Of a DNA stretch of 64,000 nucleotides, positions 13,209-24,371 are shown in pieces. Origin of the DNA: Tetradesmus obliquus (lineage: Eukaryota > Chlorophyta > Chlorophyceae > Sphaeropleales > Scenedesmaceae); NCBI GenBank assembly GCA_030272155.1, contig CP126191.1, positions 2,068,501 through 2,132,500 on the forward strand. Direction: 5' to 3'. The translations under genes and the position numbers were made by a program. Numbering within the stretch: the stretch's first letter is position 1; each line of letters starts with the position of its first letter. The notes under the pieces are model-generated. The model saw nothing but the letters and a program-made list of their open reading frames with translations, did not search any database and was not told where the DNA came from.

Positions 13209-13859
13209 ATGAGCTTCATCATCGACTTCTTCAGCCACAAGGCACAGCAGACCAACGAGGCCCCAAGCCAGAGAGCTAAGGCGTTCGAGGATGGGCTAGA
13301 GGCAGCTCAGAACATCCAGGCAGACACGTAAGCGGGACAGCTGAGGCTGCAAAGCAGCAGATCTCGCACAGATGGACTTGGAGAGCAGTGACAGCAGCAA
13401 CAGCAGCGTGCTAGCAGCACCGCTTTCTTGAAGTGCTCGCGTTTACACATTTTGTGTTGCTGTGCCCACTCTGGGGTTCACAGGAGGGTATATGCAGATA
13501 TGAACGCTAAGCCCAAGTACAGATACGGCCACCTGCAGATGAACCCCTTCGTGAGTGCTTGCTGCAGCAGTATTGCTGCAACCCGCTGCAAATGGTGTCT
13601 ACTGCTGCATCAACGCACTGGACTTGAAGCTCTGTACAGCTACCCGTTGACTGATAGTAAAACTGAAGCAGCTCCTGTTGTATACAGCTCAACATGGGGA
13701 ATGTTGCATGTGCCGAAGGTGTGCATCACCGTGTTACTGATGCAACACTCGCTGCTGTGGCTGTGCCGTGGTCCTGCTTCTGTGCTGCGCTCGCTGCTGC
13801 AGTACGAGCAGCGCAACAAGATGTACCCTCACAGAAAGTACACTCGCCGGGAAGAGTGA
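13209..13859 (+). CDS. Small basic protein, 80 residues, unrecognised
   Basis: Three exons (13209-13327, 13484-13550, 13803-13859) join in frame to an 80-residue protein that starts MSFIIDFFSHKAQQTNEA and ends YPHRKYTRREE. The middle reads RVYADMNAKPKYRYGHLQMN. The N-terminal part is amphipathic; the C-terminal half is rich in Lys, Arg and Tyr and looks constrained rather than low-complexity, unlike much of this window. The size and charge recall small accessory subunits of mitochondrial complexes, but I do not recognise a family. A TATA-like element precedes the start. Confidence 0.68.
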
Positions 13860-15646
13860 AACAGGCCAGCCGGGCAGTTGCTTGCGTGGTGGGTGAATGC
13901 TGTGTGTGCTGCAGGTAGCAGACCACAGGGCGCACCACTGCTGGCACCTTGCTGCAGCAGAGCATGGCTCAGCAGCATTCGGTGCATCAGCCCCTTGCAG
14001 TAACAAGTGCAGTAACAAGCAGTAACAAGTGCACAGCGAATGCAGCAGCAGCAGGAGCCTGAGCAGCACACAACTGCGTCAAAGCAGTCGTGCCCAGCAA
14101 GCCGTGGGCTGTTGTTTCGTGGTGCACAGCAGCAGCATGATGCTCACTCGTGCTTTGCTCCTATGTCGGGCGTAGCTGCATGCTGAAATGTTGCCAGTGT
14201 AGCAGCTGTGTTATCCTTGCTACCTGAGCATCTGCATGCTGAGCTGTTGTTCACGTGATAGGAAGTGCATTGAACATCAGCAGACGCAGCATGCAGGAGC
14301 ACATAAGTCTCTGCACATATGCAGCACTGTATGGAGCCCCTGAGCAGTGCAGCGCTTCAGCAGGGGAGCGCTAGAAGAATGCGTACACCAGCTTGTTGTT
14401 GGGACACATTTTTCTGGTTGTTGTCGGTTACACCAACTTTGCTGGTTGCTGTCAGCAGTTTGCATTGAATGCCACTTGGATGGCGTAGTCAGCAGTGCCT
14501 GCAGCCGCTGCATGCTGCGGCGGCATTTGCGCCGTGAGCATCTATCAATTGCCTGCAGTGAAGCAGCACGCGCATCGTTCACATTAATTGCGGTGTACAG
14601 CGGCGTTATGAATGTCCCTACTTTGAAGTTGCAGTACAGGCTTGCGGGTAACTTTGTGTCACTGTGCATTGTCAACTCTTCTTTGGAATCAAGGAGCGGT
14701 TTGAGACTTGTCCAATGTTACGACTGCAAGCCTCTTCCACAGCCCATCATTAAAGCACCATGATGCCTGCTGCAGCAGCCTGTTGGCATGGCAAGAGTGC
14801 TGCGCAGCAGCAGCTGACCAACAACAGGTGGTGTGAGCTCCTTGGCTGGGGGCACCGGCAAGGTCTGTAGGCCTTGCAGGCTTGCCGCAGTCTGCAACAT
14901 CAGCAAAATGTACAACGGCTGCCAACAAACTTACCAAGTCACCAAAGTAGGGCCACAGGCCCATCCACTAAGGAGCCAGACAAGGCTCATGGGGTCTTCC
15001 ATGGTTTGGCCAAACCTCAACACCCTAGTCAGCAAGGCATCTACTACTTGACAGTATCAAAGGCATCCACTCAATTGGCTGGCTATCAAGCTGCTGTGTG
15101 ACATCATGTGTGATGATCCAGCTCTGCCTTTCGGCATCAGCATGTGGCAATCATGTGCAATGTCGGGATGTGTGCGCATGCGTACACGGATGACTGCTGC
15201 TTTGGCACAGTCCGGAGTGCTGTGCCCGACTACTGCCAGTAGTGGCACAATCTAGATTTCGTCATTTTACATTAGCATAAGCTGCTGTTGTGCCACACCA
15301 CTGCTGCCAGCAGTGCTGCTGAGTGGCTGCATTCCAATCGTAACAGCAGTGACTGGATGTTTTGATGGCACTTGACAGACCGCTAGCAGCAGTGCCTACG
15401 TAGCTGCGCCAGTTGCAATGCAAATGTTGGCCCCCTCATGCCTTGATGCAGACGCCCTGGCACAGATGCATGATGCAACAACAAACGTCACCACCCAGCC
15501 GCCGCCCCACTAGCACTGCCAGCCTGGCATGCTGCCAGCCTTGCCAGCAGATACAGTGTCACTGTTCTGACCATCACCAGAGCGTTGAGCTTTCTTGAAG
15601 ACCACTGCTGCTGCACTCGGTGCGAGCCGCTGAACCTGGGTTGACG
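13860..15646. other. 1.8 kb without a supported gene
   Basis: Likely 3' flanks of the 80-aa gene (+) and the GCK gene (-), which converge here. A triple gcagtaacaa repeat lies at about 13996-14032. A reverse-strand TGTAA (TTACA, 15267-15271) sits about 380 bp past the GCK stop codon and could be its polyadenylation signal. No domain-bearing frame was found. Confidence 0.55.
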
Positions 15647-15747
15647 TTATCGGCTACCGCTAGGACAATGCTTTGTGCCTGCCGGCGGCTGTTGCTGTTG
15701 TTGTTGCTGCTGCTGTTGCTGCTGCTGGTGCTGCTGCCCTGCCCCGT

Positions 15748-15778
<31 letters not shown>

Positions 15779-16862
15779 CGGCTCCCTGTCCTTGTCTATG
15801 GCTTCCTGCGACTTGTCCACATCCACATGGAAGGCCTCCAGGAAGGGCTGGTAGTACTCCTGGTGCTGCAGCATGCAGCCAAAGAAGGTGCGGAACTGCA
15901 GCAGCAGAAATAGGAGCAGGGATGGCAGCGCGACATGAAGCAGTGTTGTGAGTAGTCTTGCACTGCTGCTGCTGGCGCTGCCGTGTGCTGCGCTGCCAGG
16001 CTGTCACAACATGATGCACCGCACTTGGGCCATCTTGAAGGGCCCTAAAGATAATGTAGTCGTGTGAGCTGTCGCTTGGTGCGTGTGGTGTTGTAGGGTA
16101 CTGGAAAACCTGCTGCTGTGTTGTCACTGGGGGGAGCGACATCCTACTGGCTGATCGTACACAGCAATCAGATGTGCCACAGCTCAATTGCTGCTGTTCA
16201 AAGCGCAAAGTAGTGCTGAAAGTGTTGCCCACCCACAACATGCTCATGAGTGGCCGAGACTGTGACATGCATTCTGCTCATCAAGGTGAACCTGCCACGC
16301 ACCGATTGTGAGCAATGCTGCACAAAGTCCACGCCTTCACTCTTTGCCTCCTTCCGGCACGCCTGCCAATCCTGCAGCGCCGGCACAGTCATAAATATAT
16401 TACATACATACATACATACATACATATAGAGGAAATTCAACGCTCCACACCCTTGAATGCAGGTGTGAGCGTGATGGACAGCAGCACTTGCACCTTGCCA
16501 GGGCTGCTTGCTGACACGTCACTTCTGCAACTCACTGCTGTCGTTAGTGACATGTGTAAGAACGAATTTACACATCCGCTGAGTCCTCAGGGACTGCATT
16601 GGATGCAAAACTGCACATGTGCAGGCTGATCAGGCTGGCAGGGACAGCAGCAACCGCAGCCCACCTTGTGCCCCTCTCCACACGGCCCGGCTTGCATAAA
16701 CTTGCAAATGGGGCACTCTGATTCGGCGTCATCATCAGCTGCCACAGTGCTACCGTCAGCTGGTGCTGCTGCTGCTACTGGTGGGGCCTCTGCGGCTGGC
16801 GCTGCTGCCGCAGTTGTGGCATCCGTGTGGTTAGCTGCAGACTGGGCAGCTTCCGTTGACAT
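15647..16862 (-). CDS. GCK-domain protein with poly-Gln tail
   Basis: Exons on the minus strand: 16862-16665, 16371-16303 and 15895-15647, all in phase 0, 171 residues. After an Ala-rich N-terminus the three exons together rebuild one GCK domain: CPICKFMQAGPCGE, then DWQACRKEAKSEGVDFVQHC, then FFGCMLQHQEYYQPFLE. The four cysteines and the closing C-M-x-x-H-x-x-Y-Y-x-P match the plant GCK family, whose members have CPxCxFMxxGxC followed by W-x-x-C and DFVxxC. The function of the family is not established. The tail has two Gln runs (9 and 13). Start and splice sites are the only set that keeps the domain intact. It is divergent from the gene at 17310, with a 447-bp gap. Confidence 0.85.
16401..16427 (+). 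repeat. TACA microsatellite
   Basis: Six to seven TACA units lie just upstream (in gene direction) of the acceptor of GCK exon 2. Simple repeat. Confidence 0.85.
16555..16589. repeat. Dispersed palindromic repeat, copy 1
   Basis: A 35-bp segment built around TGTGTAA-gaacgaa-TTTACACA lies in intron 1 of the GCK gene. It matches 36775-36809, in an intron of the coiled-coil gene, with a 21-bp identical core. A short inverted repeat in two unrelated introns suggests a small mobile or fold-back element. Confidence 0.6.
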
Positions 16863-17309
16863 GATGAAACCCTTTCCTAAACTTCTATCTTTGGTATTGC
16901 TATGTATACAGATCTGGATGGCGAATGCAATGCAGTGACACCTGCAGCTAGCTTGCTGCAGCCAGGTAGCACTTCAGCTGAAGTAGCAGATGCTGCAGCT
17001 GTGTCGACGCATCGATAGTTTAACTAGTATATGGTATGCACGCGAGCTGGTCACGTTGTATCATCGGCTTTATAGCGGGTTGGGCTTGCTTTGCTAGGTC
17101 TTTGCTTGTCACCCATGTCACTGCTGTGTCTTGCCTTCATAGCTAGCTTGAACGGAACAAAGCACAGCCCTCGCGCGACAGACTGTAGTTTTGAAAGACT
17201 TGTGTTGCATCGGATACAGAGGTGCTGGGAAGTACTGCTGGTTCCTGACCGTTCTGTCGTGATTTGTGTGTCGACTCGCCTGTGTCTTTGCATACACCCC
17301 TGCTACGGT
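16863..17309. promoter_or_regulatory. Shared promoter interval of a divergent gene pair
   Basis: The 447 bp between the GCK start (16862, minus) and the start at 17310 (plus) must hold both promoters. A ctttatag box is near 17069-17076 on the plus strand, and tatacatag occurs on the minus strand near 16905. Assignment is by position. Confidence 0.45.
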
Positions 17310-18922
17310 ATGGGTGACCAAGAAGTAGATGAAAGTGGCCGGCCTGAGAAGCGGCAGCGCTTGGACGAGCAGCAAGCAGCAGGGCAGCAGCAACAGCAGG
17401 CTGCAGATGCAGATGATGCAGCACCGCCTGCGCCACCTCCAGCACATGACCAGATCAGTGCTGCTCTGACGAAGATTCGGCACCATATAGGCAACAGCAG
17501 CAAGTTCAGCAAGGCCTCTCAGCTGCTGCGGCAGCTGCTGGATGCAGTAGACAAGGTGAGCCCTGATTGCTAGCTCTGCATGCTTCCGCGTGCGATGCAT
17601 GCAGCAGCAGTTGTTGCGTATGATGCCTCTCTCTGCATTTTTGAGTGCCTCTTGCCCAGCCAATCATTCAGTTGGCTTGCAGACAGCAGCTGAAGCCTGC
17701 ACCTTGAAGTGTACATGGTCAGCACCATCACCAGCACCAGCACGGTGCACATGCATGGGCAATGCCCACAACGCGCAAATCGCAGCTCATACTTGCGTGC
17801 AGAGCTGATGTGGCTGCATGACTCCAGAGCTGTCACATCTCTCATTGCTGCAAGCCAATGAATACTGTCAGGCAAGCTTTCACCAAGACAGTAGCTGCTA
17901 GCACCATTCCGCCAAATTGCTAGCCTTCACCAGCACACACGTATCTTCTCTCACTCATCTATGCAACGTTTACACTTTCCCTATCATCCTTGCCCCAGGG
18001 CCACCGCAACGAGCTGTTTGCCACCATCAAGGCTGCCTTCGCCAACTCAGAGCACTGCATAGACCCGCTGCTGCGCAAGGACTATGTGCGGCTAGCCAAG
18101 GCCCTCAGCCTGCGTGCAGAGGGTGTGCTCAGCCGGCAGCAGCGTGCACAGCTTGAGGTATACTGCACCTGGGCCCTGCTGCGCAACGAGCTGTTCACAG
18201 ATGACAGCTTTGCATATAACAAGGTGGCGGGCAAGATAAAGGCGGCAGTTGCTGCGCTGGCCGATGCCGATGAGGAGCAGGAGGCAGCATGGAATGTGCT
18301 ACACGGCCTGGCAGAGCAACCCGGCAGCAAAAAACCCCAGCAGCAGCAGCAGCAGCAGCCGGCGGCTGCCGTGCAGGACGAAGCAGAAGCTGATCCATTC
18401 GGGCTCAATGACTTCATAGCGCAGGCAGAAGCGCAGGCGGCAGAGGCAGAGGCCGCAGCGGCGGCTGCTGCAGCAGCTGACGCGCCCAGCGCCGAAGAGC
18501 AGCCGCCGCAGCAGCAGCAGGAGGGTGTGCCGTGGGATGCGGCCACCATGGAAGTCATGCGCAAGCAGGCGCTGCTGGATTGCTTGGTTGCTGCCAAGGA
18601 GCACCAGCACAAGCTTGCGTGGGCCCGCACCAGCGTGGAGCTGCTGATAGAGACAGTCGCAAAGCCGAGCGTGCAGGGCGGCTTTGCAGACAAGTTTGTG
18701 CCTGCGCAGCGGCAGCAGCTGGCAGATCTGCTGCGCTTTGTGCATGCGGAGCGCGCAGCGCGCAAGTCGGGTGTGAACCGGCGGCCCGGCGGCAAGGGCA
18801 CTGGGGAGTACCAGACGAGCTTTGAGAAGGCGCGTGCTGAGTGGAGTGGCGCGAGCTGGGTGTCGGCGCGCGGCAAGGTGGGCAGCGCTGGTGATGCCAA
18901 GTCGTCTGCCTGGCTGGGCTGA
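17310..18922 (+). CDS. Unrecognised 389-residue Gln/Ala-rich protein
   Basis: Two exons (17310-17555 and 17999-18922) join in phase 0. The N-terminus is charged and has a possible nuclear signal (EKRQRLDE), followed by a Gln-rich spacer. A helical part follows (AALTKIRHHIGNSSKFSKAS, then HRNELFATIKAAFANSEHCI and LLRKDYVRLAKALSLRAEGV), which looks like a compact alpha-helical fold of about 150 residues. The middle is Gln/Ala/Glu-rich low complexity. The C-terminal third is again helical and basic and ends AKSSAWLG. I do not recognise the family. A TGTAA signal lies at 19662-19666. The last 70 bp of the coding region are copied downstream. Confidence 0.75.
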
Positions 18923-19078
18923 ACAGCGCTGCGCGCGAGCGGAGGCAGCGCTGAAGCTGCAGCAGGGCCGGGACTTAGCTGTGGGTCAACCCTAACGTTA
19001 GGCTGTTGCAGTTTTGCGACAGGGTGCTGGCAGCAAAGCTGCGCACCTTCATGCATTGTTGGTGTGTCGAGCTTGTGC

Positions 19079-19148
19079 GAGCTGGGTGTCTGCTCGAGGC
19101 AAGGTGGGCAGCGCTGGTGACGCCAAGTCGTCTGCCTGGCTGGGCTGA
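19079..19148 (+). pseudogene. Second copy of the last 70 bp of the 389-aa gene
   Basis: Positions 19079-19148 repeat 18853-18922 with about four differences. The copy includes the final codons and the TGA stop. It lies 156 bp past the real stop with no link to an open frame, so it is a partial tandem duplication inside the 3' UTR. Confidence 0.85.
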
Positions 19149-19192
19149 GCCGGCCTGTCTGCAGGGGATGCACGAGCCAAGGAAGCATGGCA

Positions 19193-19232
19193 GTTGATGC
19201 TGTGGCTTGATGGGTTACATGATGATGCATCA
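19193..19232. repeat. Dispersed repeat related to the 22.7-24.3 kb transposon
   Basis: A stretch of about 38 bp centred on ttgatgggttacatgatgat is nearly the same as 23184-23222, which lies inside the transposon. It may be a relic of the same element family. Confidence 0.5.
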
Positions 19233-20545
19233 TATGATGATGTGCTGAAGCATGGCAGAGGCTAAAGCTGCGAGTTGGGCGTCAGCCAGCTTGTTGTCTG
19301 AAGGGGAACGTCCCTGCTTGAAGCAGGTGCAAAGCACAGGTGTGTGTTTGGAGTATGTGAGGTGCTGTATTGGTTTCACATCAGGCTCCTGGTCCAGCAT
19401 TGCTTGCAGGTGCGCAGTTGTGCATTAACAATGTGAAAACTGTCATTATACAGGCATGCTGCCTTGTGAAAGTAGCGGCACTGTGTTGCAGGCACCTGCT
19501 TGCTGTTTTGCCACATCAGCATCCCACCGGTGCGCGTTGCGGCGTTGCTAGTGTGTCAGCGCGACACGTCGGGGAATGGCAGTTGTTGCTTGACGTTGGC
19601 CATGCAAGACACATGGTTGGCAGGAAACTGCAGTTCGCCTTCAGCACAGTTCCAGCCTGGGTGTAAGTGGCCGCAGGTGGTTAACCTGTGTTGAACACTT
19701 TGGGTGTTTGTTTGTTTGTTGATAGTTGTCTGAGCTGGCCTAGGCATGAGGCTTGGGTTCAACTCAGTTCAGGGTGACTGGCTGCTTCATTCGAGTGCTT
19801 TCATTGGCTGGCACAAGCCCTGGAATGCAACTGTTTTGGAGTGATACACCTGAACCCATCTAACACTTGGAGATGAGCATGCATGCTGGTCCGAGTAATT
19901 GAGCACGCTGACTCCGTCCCTCAAGCAGCCGGGTAGAGCAATGCAAATAGCAGTACTTGTTACATGCCGTCAGCGTACATGCATACTATGCACAGAATGC
20001 TGCAGGGCGTGCAAGTTTTACTGCAGAAACTACACAAGCTGCAGGTATAACCTGGTCATTTCCATTGATCTTCAAATAGATAACAGTTCAAACCAGCACT
20101 GCATGCCGTAAGCAAACTGGAGTCCCATACAAGGAAAAATCAATCAATAGTGCAATCTGGTGCACGACATTGTGCTGTGCAGACCGAGTTCTGCCAGCCC
20201 TCCAGTCACCAGACAGCAAGCACTGTGGATTGTACCGTCCGGCCCCAAACCCGTAGCTTCGCAACAGTTGAAGCTGCTTATTTTGGATTCACAAGCCGCT
20301 TGCTGCCAGGCAGCTTGCACACATCAAGGCCCCACAACAGCCACAGATGACGTCTGCCCTATCCGGTACATTCGGTCACCACATGCCAGCATCCAAGCAG
20401 CAGCAGGAACTGCTGCAGGAACATGGCCCAACTCGAGCTGCAGGAGCTGCAGACTGCACACGCCTGTGCTGTTGTCACTCCTCTGTGTCATCATCATGGG
20501 AAGCATAGGTCCGGTTACTGCTTCTTTCTCACACATGTGGGTGCT

Positions 20546-21947
20546 TTAGAAGGCCAGGGCCACCACGCCAGCCAGCAGCGCCATCAGCGCAGCAGGTGCA
20601 GCAGCAGTGGCGCTGCTCTTCTTGGGTGCGGCGGCTGCAGTGGCGTTGTCGGCGGCTGCAGCAGCAGGTGCCTCAGTTGCATTGGCGGCAGCTGCAGTGG
20701 CTTCTGTGGTGGTGATGTTGGGCTTGCCGACAATCTTGGTGGCGTAGACCAGCTGGCAATCCATGCCTGCCACGGTCACTGTGAAAAGGCCGGCAGGGGT
20801 GGCGGAGCCAGTGAAGGCTGTGTCTGTGATGAACTTGCCCGCCACGCTGCTTCCGCCGCCTGCAGGACACACATACACAGCACACCGATGGCAGCATACA
20901 GATACACAGTTGGCAGCTAGTTTGTATGCGTTGGACGCAAGTGGTCGCTGATTCATATCACCGTACTAGGATTGTGACGAACGAATGGCTTCCAAAACGC
21001 TTGGGCAAAGTGTGGTGGCAATGCAAAACACCCACTGGTCAGCGACACGGCATCCTACTGTCAGCGTCTGTGCATGCATGCGGTGATTGTTCTCCCACAA
21101 GCATCCATCAGTAGGCATTATAAAGAGTTACTCCGTGCATGCAGGTCAGACATTACAAGCAGTGTGTAAGCTGGCATGCAGCCTCACCTGGAGTGGCTGT
21201 CATCTCTCCGCCGCCGATGTCATTGCCGGGCAGGCAGGCGTCGTTAGTGGTGGCAAAGGACACGTTGAAGAAGGTGCCTGGCATCGCGCAGTCAGCGCCG
21301 GTGCTGTTGGTGACGTTCATCTTGACGTTGGTGAAGCACGTGGTGGGGACGATGCTGGTGATGGCCTCCTGCACCTTCTTGCTGTTGAGGCAGTTCTTGG
21401 GGATCTGCTCCTTCAGGGTGCCGGACTGGTTCTCAGCCCCTGCAGGCAAAGGCAGCGTGGGACGCGGCAAGTGGAGGGGCAGATGCAGAGAGTCAGTGGC
21501 CATACACCCTGATCACGGCACAGCATTCAACACAGAGAACGGTGCGTGGTGATGGTCTGTTTTGCACAGCAACAGTGGAAAGAGGATGTGTGCTGCTGCC
21601 ACTGCTGTTGATGTGCTGGCTGTTCACTGTCGGTTAAGGTCAACAATCCAGAACTAGTGCAGATCAGCGGATCTGCGGCTGGTAAAGCACTGAAAACTGT
21701 TCGTGAATCATTATAGCCGTGAGTCGAGGGCATATAGCGGCTGTTCAGGGCTGCGCGAAGGTGTCACTCGATTTGCTGCATGAGATCGCCATGCCTAGCT
21801 GCCCGTCACAGGCCGCGCTCTGCTGCTAAATCCAAGTACATCGCGGTTGGTTCACTCACTGATGGTGCAACCAGCAGCGGGGGCAGCAAGAGCACAGGCA
21901 GCCAGCACTGCCAGGCAAGCCAGGACGAGAAGCTGTGAGTTCGCCAT
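20546..21947 (-). CDS. Secreted, probably GPI-anchored cell-surface protein
   Basis: Exons on the minus strand: 21947-21860, 21439-21188 and 20859-20546; phases agree and give 217 residues. The protein begins with a clear signal peptide (MANSQLLVLACLAVLAACAL, cleavage near AAPAAG) and ends in a hydrophobic tail (ALMALLAGVVALAF) after a small-residue stretch, the layout of a GPI-anchor signal. The mature part has several cysteines (CTI, KNCLN, TTCFTN, DCAMPG, DACLPG, MDCQLV) and at least six N-glycosylation sequons. An Ala/Thr-rich stalk precedes the tail. I do not recognise the family; a cell-wall or surface role is inferred from topology only. Confidence 0.78.
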
Positions 21948-22663
21948 TGTGGTCGAGATTCCTTGAAAGGTGGACCTGGTTGGTGACGAAGCTGTCTGCC
22001 TGGTGTGCAGCTGGTGGCTTACGACGACCGAAGAGGTGGTTGTAGCCTGGAGTAGTAAGAGCTTGCTGGCTTGGTATACTATAGTCGGAAGACACCGAGT
22101 TCTGCAGCTGTGACTGACCGTATAACCTACGGTTAAGCAGTGAAAATAGCACACCGGGTCATTGCTGGGTTCAGGGCTTCTTTTCGAACGGTCAAACAAC
22201 CGTAGGCCGGAGGCTGGCGCCTTGGCATTGTCGGCGCAGCCACTACAATATACCAGTAACAAACAATTGTGGTTGTTTCTTCGGAGTGGAAGGGATGAGA
22301 GTTGTCCCCCGCCGGAGCCACATCACCCAAGCTGGGTGTAAAGGGAGTGCTGCACACGGGCGAGCGATCTGCACAGCGCAGGAGCCCATCCCTTCTGATT
22401 GAATAGCAAAACCAACAAATCGATCAGCCCGGGATGTTGGGACAATACTACGCGTATCAGGCTGCAGTATGTTTCGAACTGGTGCGCCAGCCTGTCCCCA
22501 CGTGGTCCCAGCTAGCTGACTGAATCCCCCGGCGAGATGGCTCATCCGCGCAGTCACAAGTGCCGCCAAACAAAACACATAAGCGAGCGAGTATTATGAC
22601 AAACTTGTGCTGGTGCTAACGCCACACACCCACACAAATCACAGGACACATTGGTGGTGCCGC
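21948..22663. other. Upstream flank of the secreted-protein gene
   Basis: About 700 bp between the start of the GPI-type gene and the transposon. It should hold that gene's promoter and leader. No coding feature or clear core promoter was identified. The last 8 bp (22656-22663) are one copy of the transposon target duplication. Confidence 0.5.
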
Positions 22664-22729
22664 AAGGGGGTGGTGACTACACTGAGTACATGTCACACGG
22701 GTGAAGGCGGGCATGTAGCCCTATGTACT
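22664..22729 (+). repeat. Left terminal inverted repeat
   Basis: 66 bp, paired with 24191-24256 in inverted orientation with three mismatches. Confidence 0.9.
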
Positions 22730-23425
22730 CAACAGTTCTGACTGTGCCATTCTAGAGATTTAAACATGCTGATTCTAATTCTAAAGAGCAGGTACAAACG
22801 TGTACTCCGGGGTACGCACGAGTACAAAGTACAAGCACGGCGGCCAAGGCAGGTGAACCTGAGGTACAAGGTACGCCTGATGAGTACCGATGTGTACTTG
22901 AGTGTACTTAAGCCTTGTCAAGGGTCAGGGTGCTGGAGATGCCTCATATGTAGCTTGGCGCAGAGTATGACCTTGAAGTTTAGGGACCCACTAGACTAGA
23001 CTACTGCTAGCCTAGTAGGCACAGTAACAGTGCTGGACAACGCGCAATGCTGCAGCACTGTGATCATGCAGCTAAGAGACTATGAATAGGTAACTGGTTG
23101 AAAAACATCTACAAGTGAAAATTAAATGAACAAGCTCTCTGTCCCAACATGATTCATGCCAAAACCAACACAACCGCTACGAATGGCGTTGATGCTATGG
23201 TTTGATGAGTAACATGATGATGACAACCTCTACGAATCTGCCAAGCGGCAGGATGGCCTAGGAACATGACCTGAGGCCGTCGGCGCACGTGCCGCAGGGG
23301 TCGCACGGTCTCATATAGCGCCCGTTTCTGAACCTGTTGTTCTGGCCGCGTTCTGACCTGTCCTGGCTCGAGGCAGCGCTTGTGCAGCTGCATGCTGGCC
23401 TCTGCCCCTCCCCTCCCTTGCTGCG

Positions 23426-23459
<34 letters not shown>

Positions 23460-23643
23460 GTGGTGGTGGTGCTGCTGCTGCTGCTGCAATGTCTGTCGCC
23501 GCTGCTGCTGCTGCCGCCATCTTAGTGCTCTTGTGCTTCTTGGCAGGGCGGCTCTGCCCTGAGGTTCGCTGCTGCATTGCACCCAACAGAGATGCGATTG
23601 CTGCAGCAGATGCTGCGTCAGCCACCATTGGCCCATCCACACC

Positions 23644-23844
23644 TCACACCACGCTGACCTCACACTTGACATTAATGGCTACCGCGCCACTCACATCCTG
23701 CTGAGCCAGATCTGCACAGCACTCATCATCTTCATCAGAATCCTCTCCTGTGCCTAACAACTCATCAGCAGCAGTGTCCTCACAGCAAGGCAACCACAGG
23801 TGAACCTCCTTGCCAGCCGTCAGCTTGACAGCAAAGGTGCACTT
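23644..23844 (-). pseudogene. Short open frame inside the transposon, unrecognised
   Basis: Read on the minus strand, this 66-codon stretch has no Met but reads like real protein: TFAVKLTAGKEVHLWLP, then an acidic run GEDSDEDDE and a Cys pair. A second minus frame (23311-23640) adds a basic PAKKHKSTK motif and long Ala runs. The two may be exons of an element-encoded or captured gene, now broken. No family assigned. Confidence 0.35.
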
Positions 23845-24190
23845 TCACAACGTTGTGCTAATGCATAAGGGAGATACTCAAACATTGCCATGGGATCTGC
23901 AACAATGAATATTTACGTATCAATGTAATGTTCTGGTCGTATAGCTACACCCAAAATGTGCCTAGAAACGCCTAGGTACGCGGTGGAGCTGCGCTCGGTG
24001 TTAGCGAAGCCAGGGCCTTGAGTACACGGAGGTACAGGGTACAGCAACTTTGCGCTGTTCAGCACTGGCGGAAGTGCAAAGTACAGGCCAATAAGGCCAA
24101 CTTTTGCAGAGCTACGGTTTTTGGGTGTAGCCAAGCTGGGTTTAGTGTAGGTGCCCTATGCCAAGTATATCTTCCGAGCCAGATCCCTGA

Positions 24191-24256
24191 AGTACACAGA
24201 GCTACATGCCTGCCTTCACCCGTGTGACATGTACTCAGTGTAGTCACCACCCCCTT
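24191..24256 (-). repeat. Right terminal inverted repeat
   Basis: 66 bp, inverted match of 22664-22729. It ends 115 bp from the stop codon of the phosphatase gene, so the insertion sits in or next to that gene's 3' UTR. Confidence 0.9.
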
Positions 24257-24371
24257 GGTGCCGCGCTCCATTGCTGCACATAACCGGAACTGGGCTGACC
24301 GCTGGACTGCTGGCTACACCGCCAGCCCGCAGCCGTCTCTTCCTCCAAATGCGCAGCTGCAGCGCTGTGCG

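Larger units (their letters stand above)
18923..20545. other. 1.6 kb between convergent genes
   Basis: Holds the duplicated gene end (19079-19148), a copy of a dispersed ~38-bp repeat (about 19193-19232, also at 23184-23222) and a TGTAA signal at 19662. No coding feature supported. Confidence 0.55.
22664..24256. mobile_element. 1.6-kb DNA transposon with 66-bp TIRs and 8-bp target duplication
   Basis: The left end (22664-22729) and the right end (24191-24256) are reverse complements over 66 bp with three mismatches; both start aagggggtggtgactac read inward. The 8-mer ggtgccgc flanks both sides exactly (22656-22663 and 24257-24264), as expected of a target-site duplication. Inside both ends lie clusters of GTAC motifs (about 22790-22915 and 23970-24085), which resemble subterminal transposase-binding repeats. 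The interior has a CAG/CCA-rich tract and a short acidic open frame, but no recognisable transposase. An 8-bp duplication is typical of hAT elements; the long inverted repeats are less so, so the superfamily stays open. It is probably non-autonomous. Confidence 0.85.
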
